From the NCBI GenBank assembly GCA_016931365.1, contig JAFGEY010000330.1, forward strand, positions 1 through 9,363: DNA of 9,363 nt. Reading direction: 5' to 3'. This document shows positions 1 through 6,980 of the stretch, piece after piece (position 1 is the first letter of the stretch; the number at the start of each line of letters is the position of its first letter). Both the position numbers and the translations under genes were made by a program. Origin of the DNA: Anaerolineae bacterium. Its GTDB lineage: Bacteria > Chloroflexota > Anaerolineae > JAFGEY01. The notes beneath the pieces are model-generated. The model made no database searches. It saw only the letters and a list, made by a program, of their open reading frames with translations, and was not told the origin of the DNA.

Positions 1-1614
1 CAGCTTGAACTGGACCACCAGCGCTTGCAGGTTCTGGGCCATCTCGTTCAGCGCCTGAGCGGAGGCGGTCACCTCTTCGGACTGGGCGCTCACCTCTTCC
101 ACCGTCGCGCTGACCTCTTCCGTCGAGGCGCTGTTTTCTTCCGAGATGCTGGTGATGTTTTCGATCATCATCGCAAAGTCACTCGCACCGGCAGACATCT
201 CCTCGGTCGCGGCAGTGTTCTCCTCGACGATGGCCGAGACGGTGTCCATCGCACCCACCATCTCGTTGGCCGACGCATTCACCTGCTGGGCCGCCGCAGC
301 GATCTCGCCCACCTGTCGATTCGTGGATTCGACCGCTTCGAGGATCGCCTGCAGCGCTTCGCCCGATTGAGTCGAACGCTTGACCCCCGCCTCCACCTCG
401 GTCGCGCCGTCGTTCATCGCCTGCGCGGCTTCGGCAACCGTCTTTTGCACCTGCTTGATCAGCGTGGCGATCTCTTTGGTCGCCCCCGCCGCATTCTCGG
501 ACAGCTTGCGCACCTCGTCGGCCACAACGGCAAAGCCCTTGCCGTGCTCGCCGGCGCGCGCCGCCTCGATCGCCGCGTTGAGCGCGAACAGGTTGGTCTG
601 TGAGGCGATATAGTTGATCGTCTGCACAATGTCGCCGATCTCTTCCGAGCGCTGTCCCAGGTCTTGCACTTTCTGAACAGCCAGGTTGACCTTGGCGCGA
701 ATGGTTTCCATCCCGACCACGGTCTCGCGCACGATCTCGACGCCGGCGCGCGCCGTGCGGGCGGCGTGAATCGAGCTGTCTGTGCCGGCCTGGGCGTTGC
801 TGGCCACCTGCTGGATGGCGGACGAGATTTGGGCGGTGATTTCGGCAGAGCGCGCCACGGCCGTCGCCTGTTCCTGCGCGCCGTGCGCCACCCCATCGAT
901 CGCCCGCGTCACCTGGTCGACCGTGCCCATCGTCTTGGTCATGCTTTCGGTCTGCGCCGCGGTGCCCTGAGCCACCTGCTGGATCGTCGTCGCCACCTGC
1001 TGCGTGCCTCCGGCCGACTGTTCGGCGGCCGCCGAGATCTGCTGGCTAGCAGTGGCTACCTGATGCGCGCTGGACTGCACCTGTCCGATCAGGGTGCGTA
1101 GGCTGACGATCATTTGGGCAAAGGCATTGCCCAGCCGGTCTTGATCCGACTTGGGCGCGACGCCAATGGTCAAGTCGCCTTGCGCCAGACTGTCTGCCGC
1201 AGAAGCCATGGCTCGCTGATATATAATTGTTTCGCGCAAGGCAGTGGCCAGTTGGCCGATTTCATCTTTGCTCGCATAGTCGGTCGTTTCCCTCAGATCG
1301 CCTTGAGCGATCCTCAACGCAATGCCAATCAAGGTCTGAATAGGAACGACAATGATGCGATACATCACATAAAGTACACCTAGCGTGGTAGCCATGCCAC
1401 CGCCGGCGATGATGATGACATTCAGGGTTGAAAGCCCGAGTTGTCCCAAAAGGAATGCTAACTCGACATCTATTGACACTGCGATCATGATCGCGATTGC
1501 CAGTTTGAGAATAATGCCTTGGCCGGTCAGTGCTCTAACAACGAACATAAACGGGACTGATCCGAACAAAATTACCGCAAGTATGAGCAAGCTATTCTCA
1601 AGTACTGTATTCAT
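1..1614 (-). CDS. Methyl-accepting chemotaxis protein, C-terminus cut by window edge
   Basis: Membrane chemoreceptor that would relay signals to the CheA/CheW kinase complex. The frame is open from ATG at 1614 to the window edge (538 codons). Residues about 8-28, 34-57 and 63-88 are hydrophobic, with no sizeable extracellular loop, so there is no classical periplasmic sensor domain. A HAMP domain follows (about 88-142, Pro91 and DEIG at 117-120), then a second HAMP-like stretch (about 143-180) with the repeated AQGDL motif. The rest is a long coiled-coil signalling domain with the hairpin tip around residues 335-370 ([20 protein letters not shown]). The last visible residues, VVQFKL, are typical of an MCP end, so probably only a few residues are missing. 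A purine-rich RBS, AAAGGAGAG (1625-1633), supports the start. The input could be intracellular, membrane-derived or via a partner; the ligand is unknown. Confidence 0.95.
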   Translation of the reverse strand, partial: MNTVLENSLLILAVILFGSVPFMFVVRALTGQGIILKLAIAIMIAVSIDVELAFLLGQLGLSTLNVIIIAGGGMATTLGVLYVMYRIIVVPIQTLIGIALRIAQGDLRETTDYASKDEIGQLATALRETIIYQRAMASAADSLAQGDLTIGVAPKSDQDRLGNAFAQMIVSLRTLIGQVQSSAHQVATASQQISAAAEQSAGGTQQVATTIQQVAQGTAAQTESMTKTMGTVDQVTRAIDGVAHGAQEQATAVARSAEITAQISSAIQQVASNAQAGTDSSIHAARTARAGVEIVRETVVGMETIRAKVNLAVQKVQDLGQRSEEIGDIVQTINYIASQTNLFALNAAIEAARAGEHGKGFAVVADEVRKLSENAAGATKEIATLIKQVQKTVAEAAQAMNDGATEVEAGVKRSTQSGEALQAILEAVESTNRQVGEIAAAAQQVNASANEMVGAMDTVSAIVEENTAATEEMSAGASDFAMMIENITSISEENSASTEEVSATVEEVSAQSEEVTASAQALNEMAQNLQALVVQFKL

Positions 1615-1764
1615 GTTTTTATCGCTCTCCTTTGCACATCCAATGCACGGTCAGTCGTTATCATGCGCCGGGCGGACTATTGCCCGCCGCGCGCCACTAA
1701 ACATAAAAAAGCTTCGTCCCGGTCGGAAACCATTGTCAGGTCGGACTTCAAAGTGCTTTATAAC
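1615..1764 (-). other. Untranslated leader of the chemotaxis gene
   Basis: No convincing gene lies here. If the promoter at 1765-1793 is used, this is a 5' leader of about 140-150 nt. It holds one small GC-rich hairpin (stem 1671-1675 with 1684-1688, 8-nt loop) and the ribosome binding site at 1625-1633. I see no recognisable riboswitch. The leader may only be a spacer; the hairpin is short and could be chance in GC-rich DNA. Confidence 0.4.
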
Positions 1765-1793
1765 ATCATAACATATCCGAAGGCAAAGCGCAA
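1765..1793 (-). promoter_or_regulatory. Putative sigma-70-type promoter for the chemotaxis gene
   Basis: Read on the minus strand, TTGCGC (1788-1793) and TATGAT (1765-1770) are separated by exactly 17 bp. TATGAT differs from TATAAT at one position and is preceded by TGT, an extended -10 element. The site is about 150 bp upstream of the chemoreceptor ATG and 27 bp outside the IS256-like element, so the insertion did not disrupt it. Assignment rests on consensus matching only. Confidence 0.45.
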
Positions 1794-1820
1794 TGTGGTT
1801 TCTGGGAGCAATGCTATTGG

Positions 1821-1844
1821 GAGATATCGTCAAATGTTGTGGAT
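1821..1844 (+). repeat. Left terminal inverted repeat of the IS256-like element
   Basis: Starts GAGATATCGTCAAATG and matches the reverse complement of 2218-2241 at 22 of 24 bases. The differences are a C/T and a G/A change. Similarity stops at 1845. Confidence 0.75.
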
Positions 1845-1870
1845 ATTGGACTTGGGACAAACGTCAAAAG

Positions 1871-1946
1871 GTAGGCGCGGTTTCCATACCGCGCGCCACC
1901 CATCATCTTGGATATTCACAAAGCGCGCTATAGAAAGCGCGCCTAC
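1871..1946. repeat. BIME-like pair of inverted GTAG-REP units
   Basis: Two 24-bp units face each other: 1871-1894 on plus and 1923-1946 on minus, separated by 28 bp. Each reads GTAG, a 6-bp stem, an 8-nt loop and the return stem. They differ at three positions. Two of these are the paired stem positions 10 and 19 (G-C in one unit, C-G in the other), so pairing is preserved; the third is in the loop (TTTCCATA versus TTTCTATA). A GTAG tetranucleotide at the 5' foot of a hairpin, with units arranged head-on, is the classic architecture of enterobacterial REP/BIME elements. This family is distinct from the 34-bp palindromes elsewhere in the window. It sits inside the 5' part of the IS256-like remnant and so arrived after that element, or was captured by it. 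Confidence 0.75.
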
Positions 1947-1971
1947 ACCCGCTGACCCTAAAGGATACGCC

Positions 1972-2174
1972 ATGCTCAAGAGTGTCACCAGTCAAGAATC
2001 TGAACAAATGGCCGAACTGGCCAAACTGACGCTGGATGAGATGGCCCGCGAAGGCGCTCGCCGGATGATTCAAGCCGCACTTGAGTGCAAGTGACAGAAT
2101 ACATCGAATCACTGAATCACCTGCTGCCGCTGGTACAGGCCGGTGTTGTGTTCAAGGATGGAGTCAAGCAGTAG
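1972..2174 (+). pseudogene. IS256-like transposase remnant, frameshifted and internally deleted
   Basis: From ATG 1972, 40 codons give a segment ending LDEMAREGARRMIQAALE, which resembles the conserved N-terminus of IS256-family transposases (usually about 400 residues). The frame then ends at TGA 2092-2094. Moving to the frame starting at GTG 2091 continues the expected alignment with VTEYIESLN, so about one base has been lost near 2084-2090. That frame then passes straight into HLLPLVQAGVVFKDGVKQ and stops at 2172-2174. This last piece resembles the family's C-terminus (typically a HLVALVRAG-like run followed by F-x-x-G). The catalytic DDE core is wholly absent, so no active transposase is made. 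Family identification is by eye. Confidence 0.65.
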
Positions 2175-2217
2175 CCGGAACCGTTGTGCGATCCTCTGGA
2201 TACGTCTGCCCAGGTCG

Positions 2218-2241
2218 ATCCATAACATTTGACAATATCTC
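2218..2241 (-). repeat. Right terminal inverted repeat of the IS256-like element
   Basis: Inverted partner of 1821-1844 (22 of 24 identical). It ends 32 bp past the stop codon of the membrane-protein gene at 2274. Confidence 0.75.
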
Positions 2242-2273
2242 TTCATTATGCGAGGAGTTGTGAGAGAACTCGT

Positions 2274-2918
2274 TTACCGATTATCCAGCTCCCATCTTTC
2301 AATGGCTCGCCTGATCAGATCAGCCTGACTGGCGTTAGGGTGGCGCTTGCGTTCAAACTCGATCAACCGTTGTGCTGCGGCGTGGTCGCCGTGCACTTTG
2401 ACCAGCAGATTGCGGTACAGCTCTGGATATGCCACACCAGGGTGCGTCCGTGTTTGCGCGCGCCGCTCGCGCGCCGCCGGGTCGAGCTGCCAACTCGAAA
2501 AAAACGACTTGGGCTTGGATGCGTCCAATGCCTGTTTGATCCTCGGTTCGGCGCGCAACGTCAGCCAGTAAAACAAGCCGATCCCCAACAACGTCTGTAC
2601 AGCATCATACCAATCGACCAGACGCCCGAATAACAGCGGGGGCAAAAACATCGATGCCGTCGCTGCCAGGGCAAACCCTGCCGATCGCCAGGTGCGAGAA
2701 GCAAGCAGCCGCAACGGAGATCGAAAGGGAGCACAAACGAGCAGGAACAGGCCGAACAAAAAGAAGGCGATCATCGCCTGAACGAACAGTGATTGACCGA
2801 TATCGAGCGCAAAAGCGCCCCAGCCCCCAATATCGAAGGCCAGGATGACGCATAAACCGAGCCCGATTGCCCCGCCTACAACAAGAAAGCTCTGATATAC
2901 CCTGGATCGATCGCGCAT
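2274..2918 (-). CDS. Four-helix membrane protein with charged helical C-terminal tail
   Basis: 214 residues, function not recognised. Four hydrophobic helices are visible at about 10-29, 42-63, 79-98 and 105-121. A basic, hydrophilic stretch (about 122-160) follows, then a compact helical tail (about 164-214) with the pattern Y-x-x-L-L-x-x-V-x-G-D, R-L-I-E-F-E-R and A-I-E-R-W. I recall similar tails on assorted small proteins of Chloroflexota and cyanobacteria but cannot name a family. The start is supported by AGGAGG at 2925-2930, six bases before ATG 2918. It begins 52 bp after the nuclease-helicase stop on the same strand, so co-transcription is likely. It may be a membrane partner of the helicase, or unrelated. 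No signal peptide beyond the first helix. Confidence 0.85.
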   Translation of the reverse strand: MRDRSRVYQSFLVVGGAIGLGLCVILAFDIGGWGAFALDIGQSLFVQAMIAFFLFGLFLLVCAPFRSPLRLLASRTWRSAGFALAATASMFLPPLLFGRLVDWYDAVQTLLGIGLFYWLTLRAEPRIKQALDASKPKSFFSSWQLDPAARERRAQTRTHPGVAYPELYRNLLVKVHGDHAAAQRLIEFERKRHPNASQADLIRRAIERWELDNR

Positions 2919-2970
2919 ATCCCCCCTCCTCGTGCACGCTCAATGCCATGACGGCGGGCATAGCCTTACC

Positions 2971-5900
2971 TTACTCCACGAGCGCCTCACTACAAATGAT
3001 GCGCGTCAAGGCGTCATTTTCGCCGTCGCTTTCTTCGCGACGGGTTCTCGTTTCATCGAGTCCATAGACATGGTAGACATTGCCGAGCATATCCAGCAGC
3101 GCTTCGCCGGTCAGTCCTTCGCGACGGATGCGGTTCAGCTCGTTGCGCACGGTTGGCCGTGGGCCGGGCTGCAAAAAAGCCGCCTCAAGGACTTCAATCT
3201 GCCGGCGCAGGTCTTCGTCGGGCGTAGCCTGGTACAAAACGCGCAGTTCACGCCGCACGTACTGCTGCGCCTTGGTCAACGATACCGTGTGTCTTTGCTC
3301 GGCGCGTCGAGATTGTACCTCGTGATCAAAGTGCCGCTTGATCTGCATGACTTGTTGATTGTAACCTGCCGGCAGCGGCCGGGCCGGCGTATCCGGCTCA
3401 CATTTCAACACCCCGAGGATCACAGCGGGATCGCGGCTCTTGATCTCTCCGCTTTCGTCCACCAGATACAATTGGCGATAGTGCCCGGCCCGACAGAAAA
3501 CCACTGTGCCGGGTTGACCGGTCTGCTGCGCACAGCGAATGCCATCGCGCAGAGCGGCGATGTACCGGTATCGTTGGGGTTGATCCTCTTTGAGCTGGCG
3601 GATGATCTCTTCGGCCTCGTTCAGATCCAGGTATTCATCGTCGCCATCCTCTTCGTAGCGACCGATCTCTCCATGCGTATAGATGGTGTACATCGCTTCT
3701 TCGTTGATCTGTTCGCCCGGATCGAGGATGGCGGCATCTTCGCCGATGGTCTCATGGATTTCCTGGATGCGCCGGGCGAGTTTTTCCCGCAGACCCAGGT
3801 TCTTTTCCAGTTCGGTTTCGGGCATAAAGTTGTAGCCGTAAATCATTTCATGTTCCGAGCCGATGCGATCGATGCGGCCAAAGCGCTGGATCAGGCGTAC
3901 CGGATTCCAGTGCAGATCATAGTTGATCACACTGTCGCAGTCCTGGAGGTTCAAGCCTTCAGAGAGCACGTCGGTTGCCACGAGTGTATCGATCTCGACC
4001 ACTTGGAACGGCGAATCCGGCAAGTGCTGCTGTGGATTGGCGCGGGGGGCGAAACGCCCCACGATTTCAGCCTTGCTCTTTTCCCGGCTATAGATGACCT
4101 CGACATCGGGCCGGCTGTGATCTGGATCGAGGTTTTCGTAGAGGTACTGCGCGGTATCCGCGTATTGGGTAAAAATCAGCCGCTTGCTCCCGTGCAGTGG
4201 CGGGCGTTCCAGCAGGGCTAACAGCGTTTGCAGCTTGGCGTCCCGTGCGGGTGTGATCGGTTCGACAAGCGCCTGTATTTCGTTCAAGACGCCCATATCC
4301 TGTTCAATGTCGGCGCGAAGCGCGTCAAGGTCGAAATCGTTGACTTGGTAGCGGCCGCTGACCTGCTCCAGGGCATCCAGCAGCGCCTGTTCTTCGTTCA
4401 GATCGGACTCGTAGAGCAGCTTTTGAGCCTCTTCACCGGCAGCGACGATGCCCTGATCGAGTGCGGCCAGGAACTGCTGGTGGATGCGCGACAGTCGCCG
4501 GATCGTTTGCTGAAACGCATAGACGCTGGACTCGAAACGTTTGAACAGCATCACCCGCATCAGACCGCGCAGGTTGGCCCCCGCGCGCTGTAGGTCGGCG
4601 TAGGGCGGCTGGTTGTGTTTGGCGGCGTGGACGTAATTCCACAGGCCGTAACGGGCATAGGTCAGATGGTGGGTAGACCTGTCAGGTCTCTCAAGACTTG
4701 TCAGGTCTGGGAGCCGCCCCAGGAAGCCGCGAAGCCGTTCATACAGTCCTTGATACGTTTCCTCGATGCTGTATGCGACCGTTTCCAGTTGCCGCTTGGG
4801 AAAGAACTGCTTGCGTCCCGCCACCTTGACGTAGGCGCGCCGCTGGCCTTCTCGATAGGGTGCGAATTGATCGGGGTCTACACGCTGATCGCTCCGCTCG
4901 TCATAGCCGTACCAACGCAGGATGTGCATGCGCGTGCGGCGAATCAGCAGATTGGCCAGCAAGGCCGGCAGTCGACGCTCGCCATCCTCGACCAGCTTGA
5001 AATACTGGCGCAAATGGGGCGGATCGATGGGCAGCGTGGTGATCTCGTCCTGGTGAAAGAGTTTGAGCTGGTTGTAGATATCCCACACCGATTTGTTGCG
5101 CGGCGTGGCGGTCAGGAAAACACACCGCCGGTCGCCAAAGTTCAGATAGCTCTCCAGCACTTTGTAGCGCTGGCTCTCGGTGTTGCGAAAGTTATGGCTC
5201 TCGTCGACGAGAACAAAATCGCGGTAGCGATAGCGTTCGTCGTGGATCATCCATTCCGGGCCGTTGCGTTCATCTTCGCGCAGCATGCCCAACGACAGGA
5301 CGCGGGCGTTGAGCTGGTACGCTTCGTTGTAATGCTCCCACATGTCTACCAATGGAGCCGGGCAGACGATCAGCGAGCGGGCCCGGTCGTGGCGCTCAAA
5401 GTGCTTGATGATCGCCGCGCCGATGTAGGATTTGCCCAGGCCGACCACGTCGGACACAAAGCAGCCGCCGTAGCGGCGGATCATCGTCACCGCCTGGCGC
5501 ACGGCGCGCTCCTGAAACTCGGTCAGCACGGCGGTGATGTCGTCGCGCCACAAGAATTCGTCGGCCTCTGCGCCTTCGATGTGCTCGCGGACCAGCTCGT
5601 ACAGTGTCTTGAGATAGATGTCATATGGCGTGACCTGGGCCAGCGGCCACGAGCGGCGCAGTTCGCTCATCAGGTGAGGCTCGAAATCCTGAGCTTCGGC
5701 CCATAGTGCGTCAAACCAGCGGCTCAGTTCGCCGTGGTTGGCGTCGCCGAGCACCTTGACGTTCAATTCGCTGTTGCTGGTGATGCCGGAAAGGGTCAGG
5801 TTGCTGGAACCGACGATCGCCATCCCCTGGCCGTACGGGCTGTTGGGGGGATAGTCAAAAATATAGGCTTTGGCGTGCAGGCGTCCCTGGGTGTAAACGC

Positions 5901-6306
5901 GCACCTTGAGCCGGCCTTCTTCGATCAGTCTGACCAGCGCGCACACAAGCTGCTCCGCTTCCTGCGTTTGATCCATCAGCGCCGCCGTCTGGCCGATCTG
6001 GGTTGCGGCGGCGTCGGCGATGAGCGTCATCTGCGCCCGCTTGGGATAGGCGACCTCTTCGATGGCGTTTTGCACCTGTTCCAGCCGGCGGTAGCCTTCG
6101 GCGATCTGTTCGATCGTCTCGCGGCTGGAGGTGTTGCCGATCAGCAGACACAGTTCGGCAACGTTCTCCAATGCGTCGGCGATGGCCTCCAGGCCGGAGA
6201 GAAAGAAATAGCCGACGGCAAACTTGGCCGCCTGGCTGCCGGGCAGGACGCGGCGGATGTGATCGACGAGCTTTTCGGCGCGGTTGTCGATGATGTCGTG
6301 GGGCAT
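2971..6306 (-). CDS. Phospholipase-D-like nuclease fused to SNF2-type helicase
   Basis: 1111 residues, apparently full length. The N-terminus carries one HKD (PLD) half-site: H144, K146, D151 and GSSN at 166-169, typical of PLD-family nucleases that work as dimers. An SNF2/superfamily-2 ATPase core follows: Q-like motif near 264, Walker A variant DVVGLGKS (286-293), motif Ia at 311-317, DESH (368-371), LTATPRNK (398-405), FTQYADT (712-718), TDVLSEGLNLQD (778-789) and QRFGRIDRIG (807-816). The remaining ~290 residues are a C-terminal domain without a motif I can name. The likely role is ATP-driven movement on nucleic acid coupled to cleavage, in the cytoplasm; such proteins occur in defence and repair loci. 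AAGGAG (6312-6317) precedes ATG 6306. A REP palindrome is read through in frame at residues 533-544, between the motif III and motif IV regions. Confidence 0.93.
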   Translation of the reverse strand: MPHDIIDNRAEKLVDHIRRVLPGSQAAKFAVGYFFLSGLEAIADALENVAELCLLIGNTSSRETIEQIAEGYRRLEQVQNAIEEVAYPKRAQMTLIADAAATQIGQTAALMDQTQEAEQLVCALVRLIEEGRLKVRVYTQGRLHAKAYIFDYPPNSPYGQGMAIVGSSNLTLSGITSNSELNVKVLGDANHGELSRWFDALWAEAQDFEPHLMSELRRSWPLAQVTPYDIYLKTLYELVREHIEGAEADEFLWRDDITAVLTEFQERAVRQAVTMIRRYGGCFVSDVVGLGKSYIGAAIIKHFERHDRARSLIVCPAPLVDMWEHYNEAYQLNARVLSLGMLREDERNGPEWMIHDERYRYRDFVLVDESHNFRNTESQRYKVLESYLNFGDRRCVFLTATPRNKSVWDIYNQLKLFHQDEITTLPIDPPHLRQYFKLVEDGERRLPALLANLLIRRTRMHILRWYGYDERSDQRVDPDQFAPYREGQRRAYVKVAGRKQFFPKRQLETVAYSIEETYQGLYERLRGFLGRLPDLTSLERPDRSTHHLTYARYGLWNYVHAAKHNQPPYADLQRAGANLRGLMRVMLFKRFESSVYAFQQTIRRLSRIHQQFLAALDQGIVAAGEEAQKLLYESDLNEEQALLDALEQVSGRYQVNDFDLDALRADIEQDMGVLNEIQALVEPITPARDAKLQTLLALLERPPLHGSKRLIFTQYADTAQYLYENLDPDHSRPDVEVIYSREKSKAEIVGRFAPRANPQQHLPDSPFQVVEIDTLVATDVLSEGLNLQDCDSVINYDLHWNPVRLIQRFGRIDRIGSEHEMIYGYNFMPETELEKNLGLREKLARRIQEIHETIGEDAAILDPGEQINEEAMYTIYTHGEIGRYEEDGDDEYLDLNEAEEIIRQLKEDQPQRYRYIAALRDGIRCAQQTGQPGTVVFCRAGHYRQLYLVDESGEIKSRDPAVILGVLKCEPDTPARPLPAGYNQQVMQIKRHFDHEVQSRRAEQRHTVSLTKAQQYVRRELRVLYQATPDEDLRRQIEVLEAAFLQPGPRPTVRNELNRIRREGLTGEALLDMLGNVYHVYGLDETRTRREESDGENDALTRIICSEALVE
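4675..4708. repeat. 34-bp REP palindrome inside the helicase gene (copy R1)
   Basis: The most diverged of five copies. Two 15-bp halves flank a 4-nt centre; the left half AGACCTGTCAGGTCT is itself palindromic, and the long stem has two mismatches. It is translated on the minus strand as PDLTSLERPDRS (helicase residues 533-544), without breaking the frame. GTAG is present at its left foot (4673-4676). Confidence 0.85.
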
Positions 6307-6320
6307 AGGGACTCCTTCAA

Positions 6321-6354
6321 AGACCTGACAGGTTTAGGAAAACCTGTCAGGTCT
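6321..6354. repeat. 34-bp REP palindrome between transposase and helicase (copy R2)
   Basis: Perfect 15-bp arms (AGACCTGACAGGTTT and its complement) around AGGA. The arm centre is A where the other copies have T. An extra AGGTCT at 6357-6362, offset by 8 bp, extends it into the transposase stop codon (6362-6364). The helicase RBS begins four bases beyond the other end. It would form a strong hairpin in the mRNA just ahead of the helicase start. Confidence 0.95.
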
Positions 6355-6361
6355 TCAGGTC

Positions 6362-6967
6362 TCAATCAAAATCATCCAATACCAGCGATTCGATCCGAGA
6401 TTCAGCGACATCCTGACGGTGCGCGAGATCAAAGCCCTCCAGGCCCTCAAACCAGCCCAGGACATCGTCGCGATCGAGGCGCGTCGGCTTGGTTGAACGC
6501 AGGGCATGGTAGGAAGAGTAGGGCCAGTCGCGAAAATCGTCAACAAAGCCGTGCTTTTCGGGGTTCCGGTGGATGTAGGTGACCAGGCGACAGAAATAGC
6601 GATCTGATGTGACCGGAATGCGGCCAAACGGGCGCTGGAACAAGGCGCCCGTGCGGCCGTAGGCCTTGTTGAAGGCCCTGGTGTAGGCATTGAACAAGTT
6701 GGAGAAGGACTGGCTTGGCGCTCGAGACCTGTCAGGTTTCGGAAAACCTGACAGGTCTTCGGGGGCATCCTTGATACGCAACAAAAAGTGAAAATGATTT
6801 CCGAGCAGGCAGTATGCATAGACCACGGCTATAGGGCAAATGTGCTGAGCAAAGCGCTGCAAAAAGTAGCGATAGTTGCGCTCTTGACGAAAAATATCCT
6901 CGCGGTTGTTGCCCCGGTTATAGATGTGATAATATTGACCGTATTGCAAAGGTATGTTTTCGGGCAC
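6362..6967 (-). CDS. rayT: REP-associated tyrosine transposase (Y1/HUH family)
   Basis: 201 residues, normal to slightly long for a RAYT single-strand transposase, which nicks DNA at REP sequences and forms a 5'-phosphotyrosine link. The HUH-type metal site is H58-F59-H60 within GNHFHFLL. The likely catalytic tyrosine is Y131 in YIHRNP, followed by the family pattern DWPYSSY (147-153). The ORF begins with GTG at 6967; AGGAGG at 6974-6979 lies six bases upstream, fixing this start. It is flanked by REP palindromes 14 bp upstream and 7 bp downstream, the expected arrangement for a RAYT and its substrates. A third palindrome lies inside the gene (residues 70-81), in the linker between the HUH motif and the following helices, without breaking the frame. 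Motifs look intact, so activity is plausible. Confidence 0.9.
   Translation of the reverse strand: MPENIPLQYGQYYHIYNRGNNREDIFRQERNYRYFLQRFAQHICPIAVVYAYCLLGNHFHFLLRIKDAPEDLSGFPKPDRSRAPSQSFSNLFNAYTRAFNKAYGRTGALFQRPFGRIPVTSDRYFCRLVTYIHRNPEKHGFVDDFRDWPYSSYHALRSTKPTRLDRDDVLGWFEGLEGFDLAHRQDVAESRIESLVLDDFD
6725..6758. repeat. 34-bp REP palindrome inside the transposase gene (copy R3)
   Basis: Perfect 15-bp arms (AGACCTGTCAGGTTT and complement) around CGGA. It is read on the minus strand as part of the transposase, giving EDLSGFPKPDRS at about residues 70-81. Unlike the intergenic copies it lacks the extra 8-bp tandem GGTCT unit on its right. Confidence 0.95.
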
Positions 6968-6973
6968 GTCGAT

Positions 6974-6979
6974 CCTCCT
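6974..6979 (-). promoter_or_regulatory. Ribosome binding site fixing the GTG start of the transposase
   Basis: AGGAGG on the minus strand, six bases from GTG at 6967. No in-frame ATG lies near a comparable site, so GTG is the likely start. Confidence 0.8.
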
Positions 6980-6980
6980 G

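Larger units (their letters stand above)
1821..2241 (+). mobile_element. Non-autonomous IS256-like element (internal deletion derivative)
   Basis: A 421-bp element bounded by 24-bp terminal inverted repeats (1821-1844 and 2218-2241, 22 of 24 positions matching). Between them is a transposase remnant on the plus strand whose N-terminal and C-terminal ends are joined, as in a MITE-type deletion derivative. The region between the left terminus and the transposase start also carries an inserted REP pair (1871-1946). I see no convincing 8-9 bp target duplication immediately outside the ends, so the insertion is probably old or the flanks have changed. It fills most of the 659-bp gap between the four-helix membrane gene and the chemotaxis gene. 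Family assignment is from remembered IS256-type transposase motifs. Confidence 0.7.

Noticed and set aside
1734..1743. TTGTCAGGTC, matching part of a 34-bp repeat arm
   Set aside because: Only about ten bases match, with no second arm nearby. A chance match or an unprovable remnant.
1651..1860. 69-codon minus-strand ORF in the leader of the chemotaxis gene
   Set aside because: It has no good RBS, overlaps the promoter and the terminus of the IS-like element, and its translation shows no domain-like pattern.
2255..2271. Small hairpin (GAGTT/AACTC) just past the membrane-protein stop codon as a terminator
   Set aside because: A five-base-pair stem, a seven-base loop and no T-run are too weak to support a terminator call.
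2932..5706. Long plus-strand ORFs opposite the helicase gene (429 and 363 codons)
   Set aside because: They are antisense to a gene with a full set of helicase and PLD motifs, and their translations have no recognisable motif. Long antisense frames are expected in GC-rich coding DNA.
2274..6306. Assignment of the helicase locus to DISARM, BREX or another named defence system
   Set aside because: The companion methylase and signature genes of those systems are not present in the window. PLD and SNF2 domains alone are not diagnostic.
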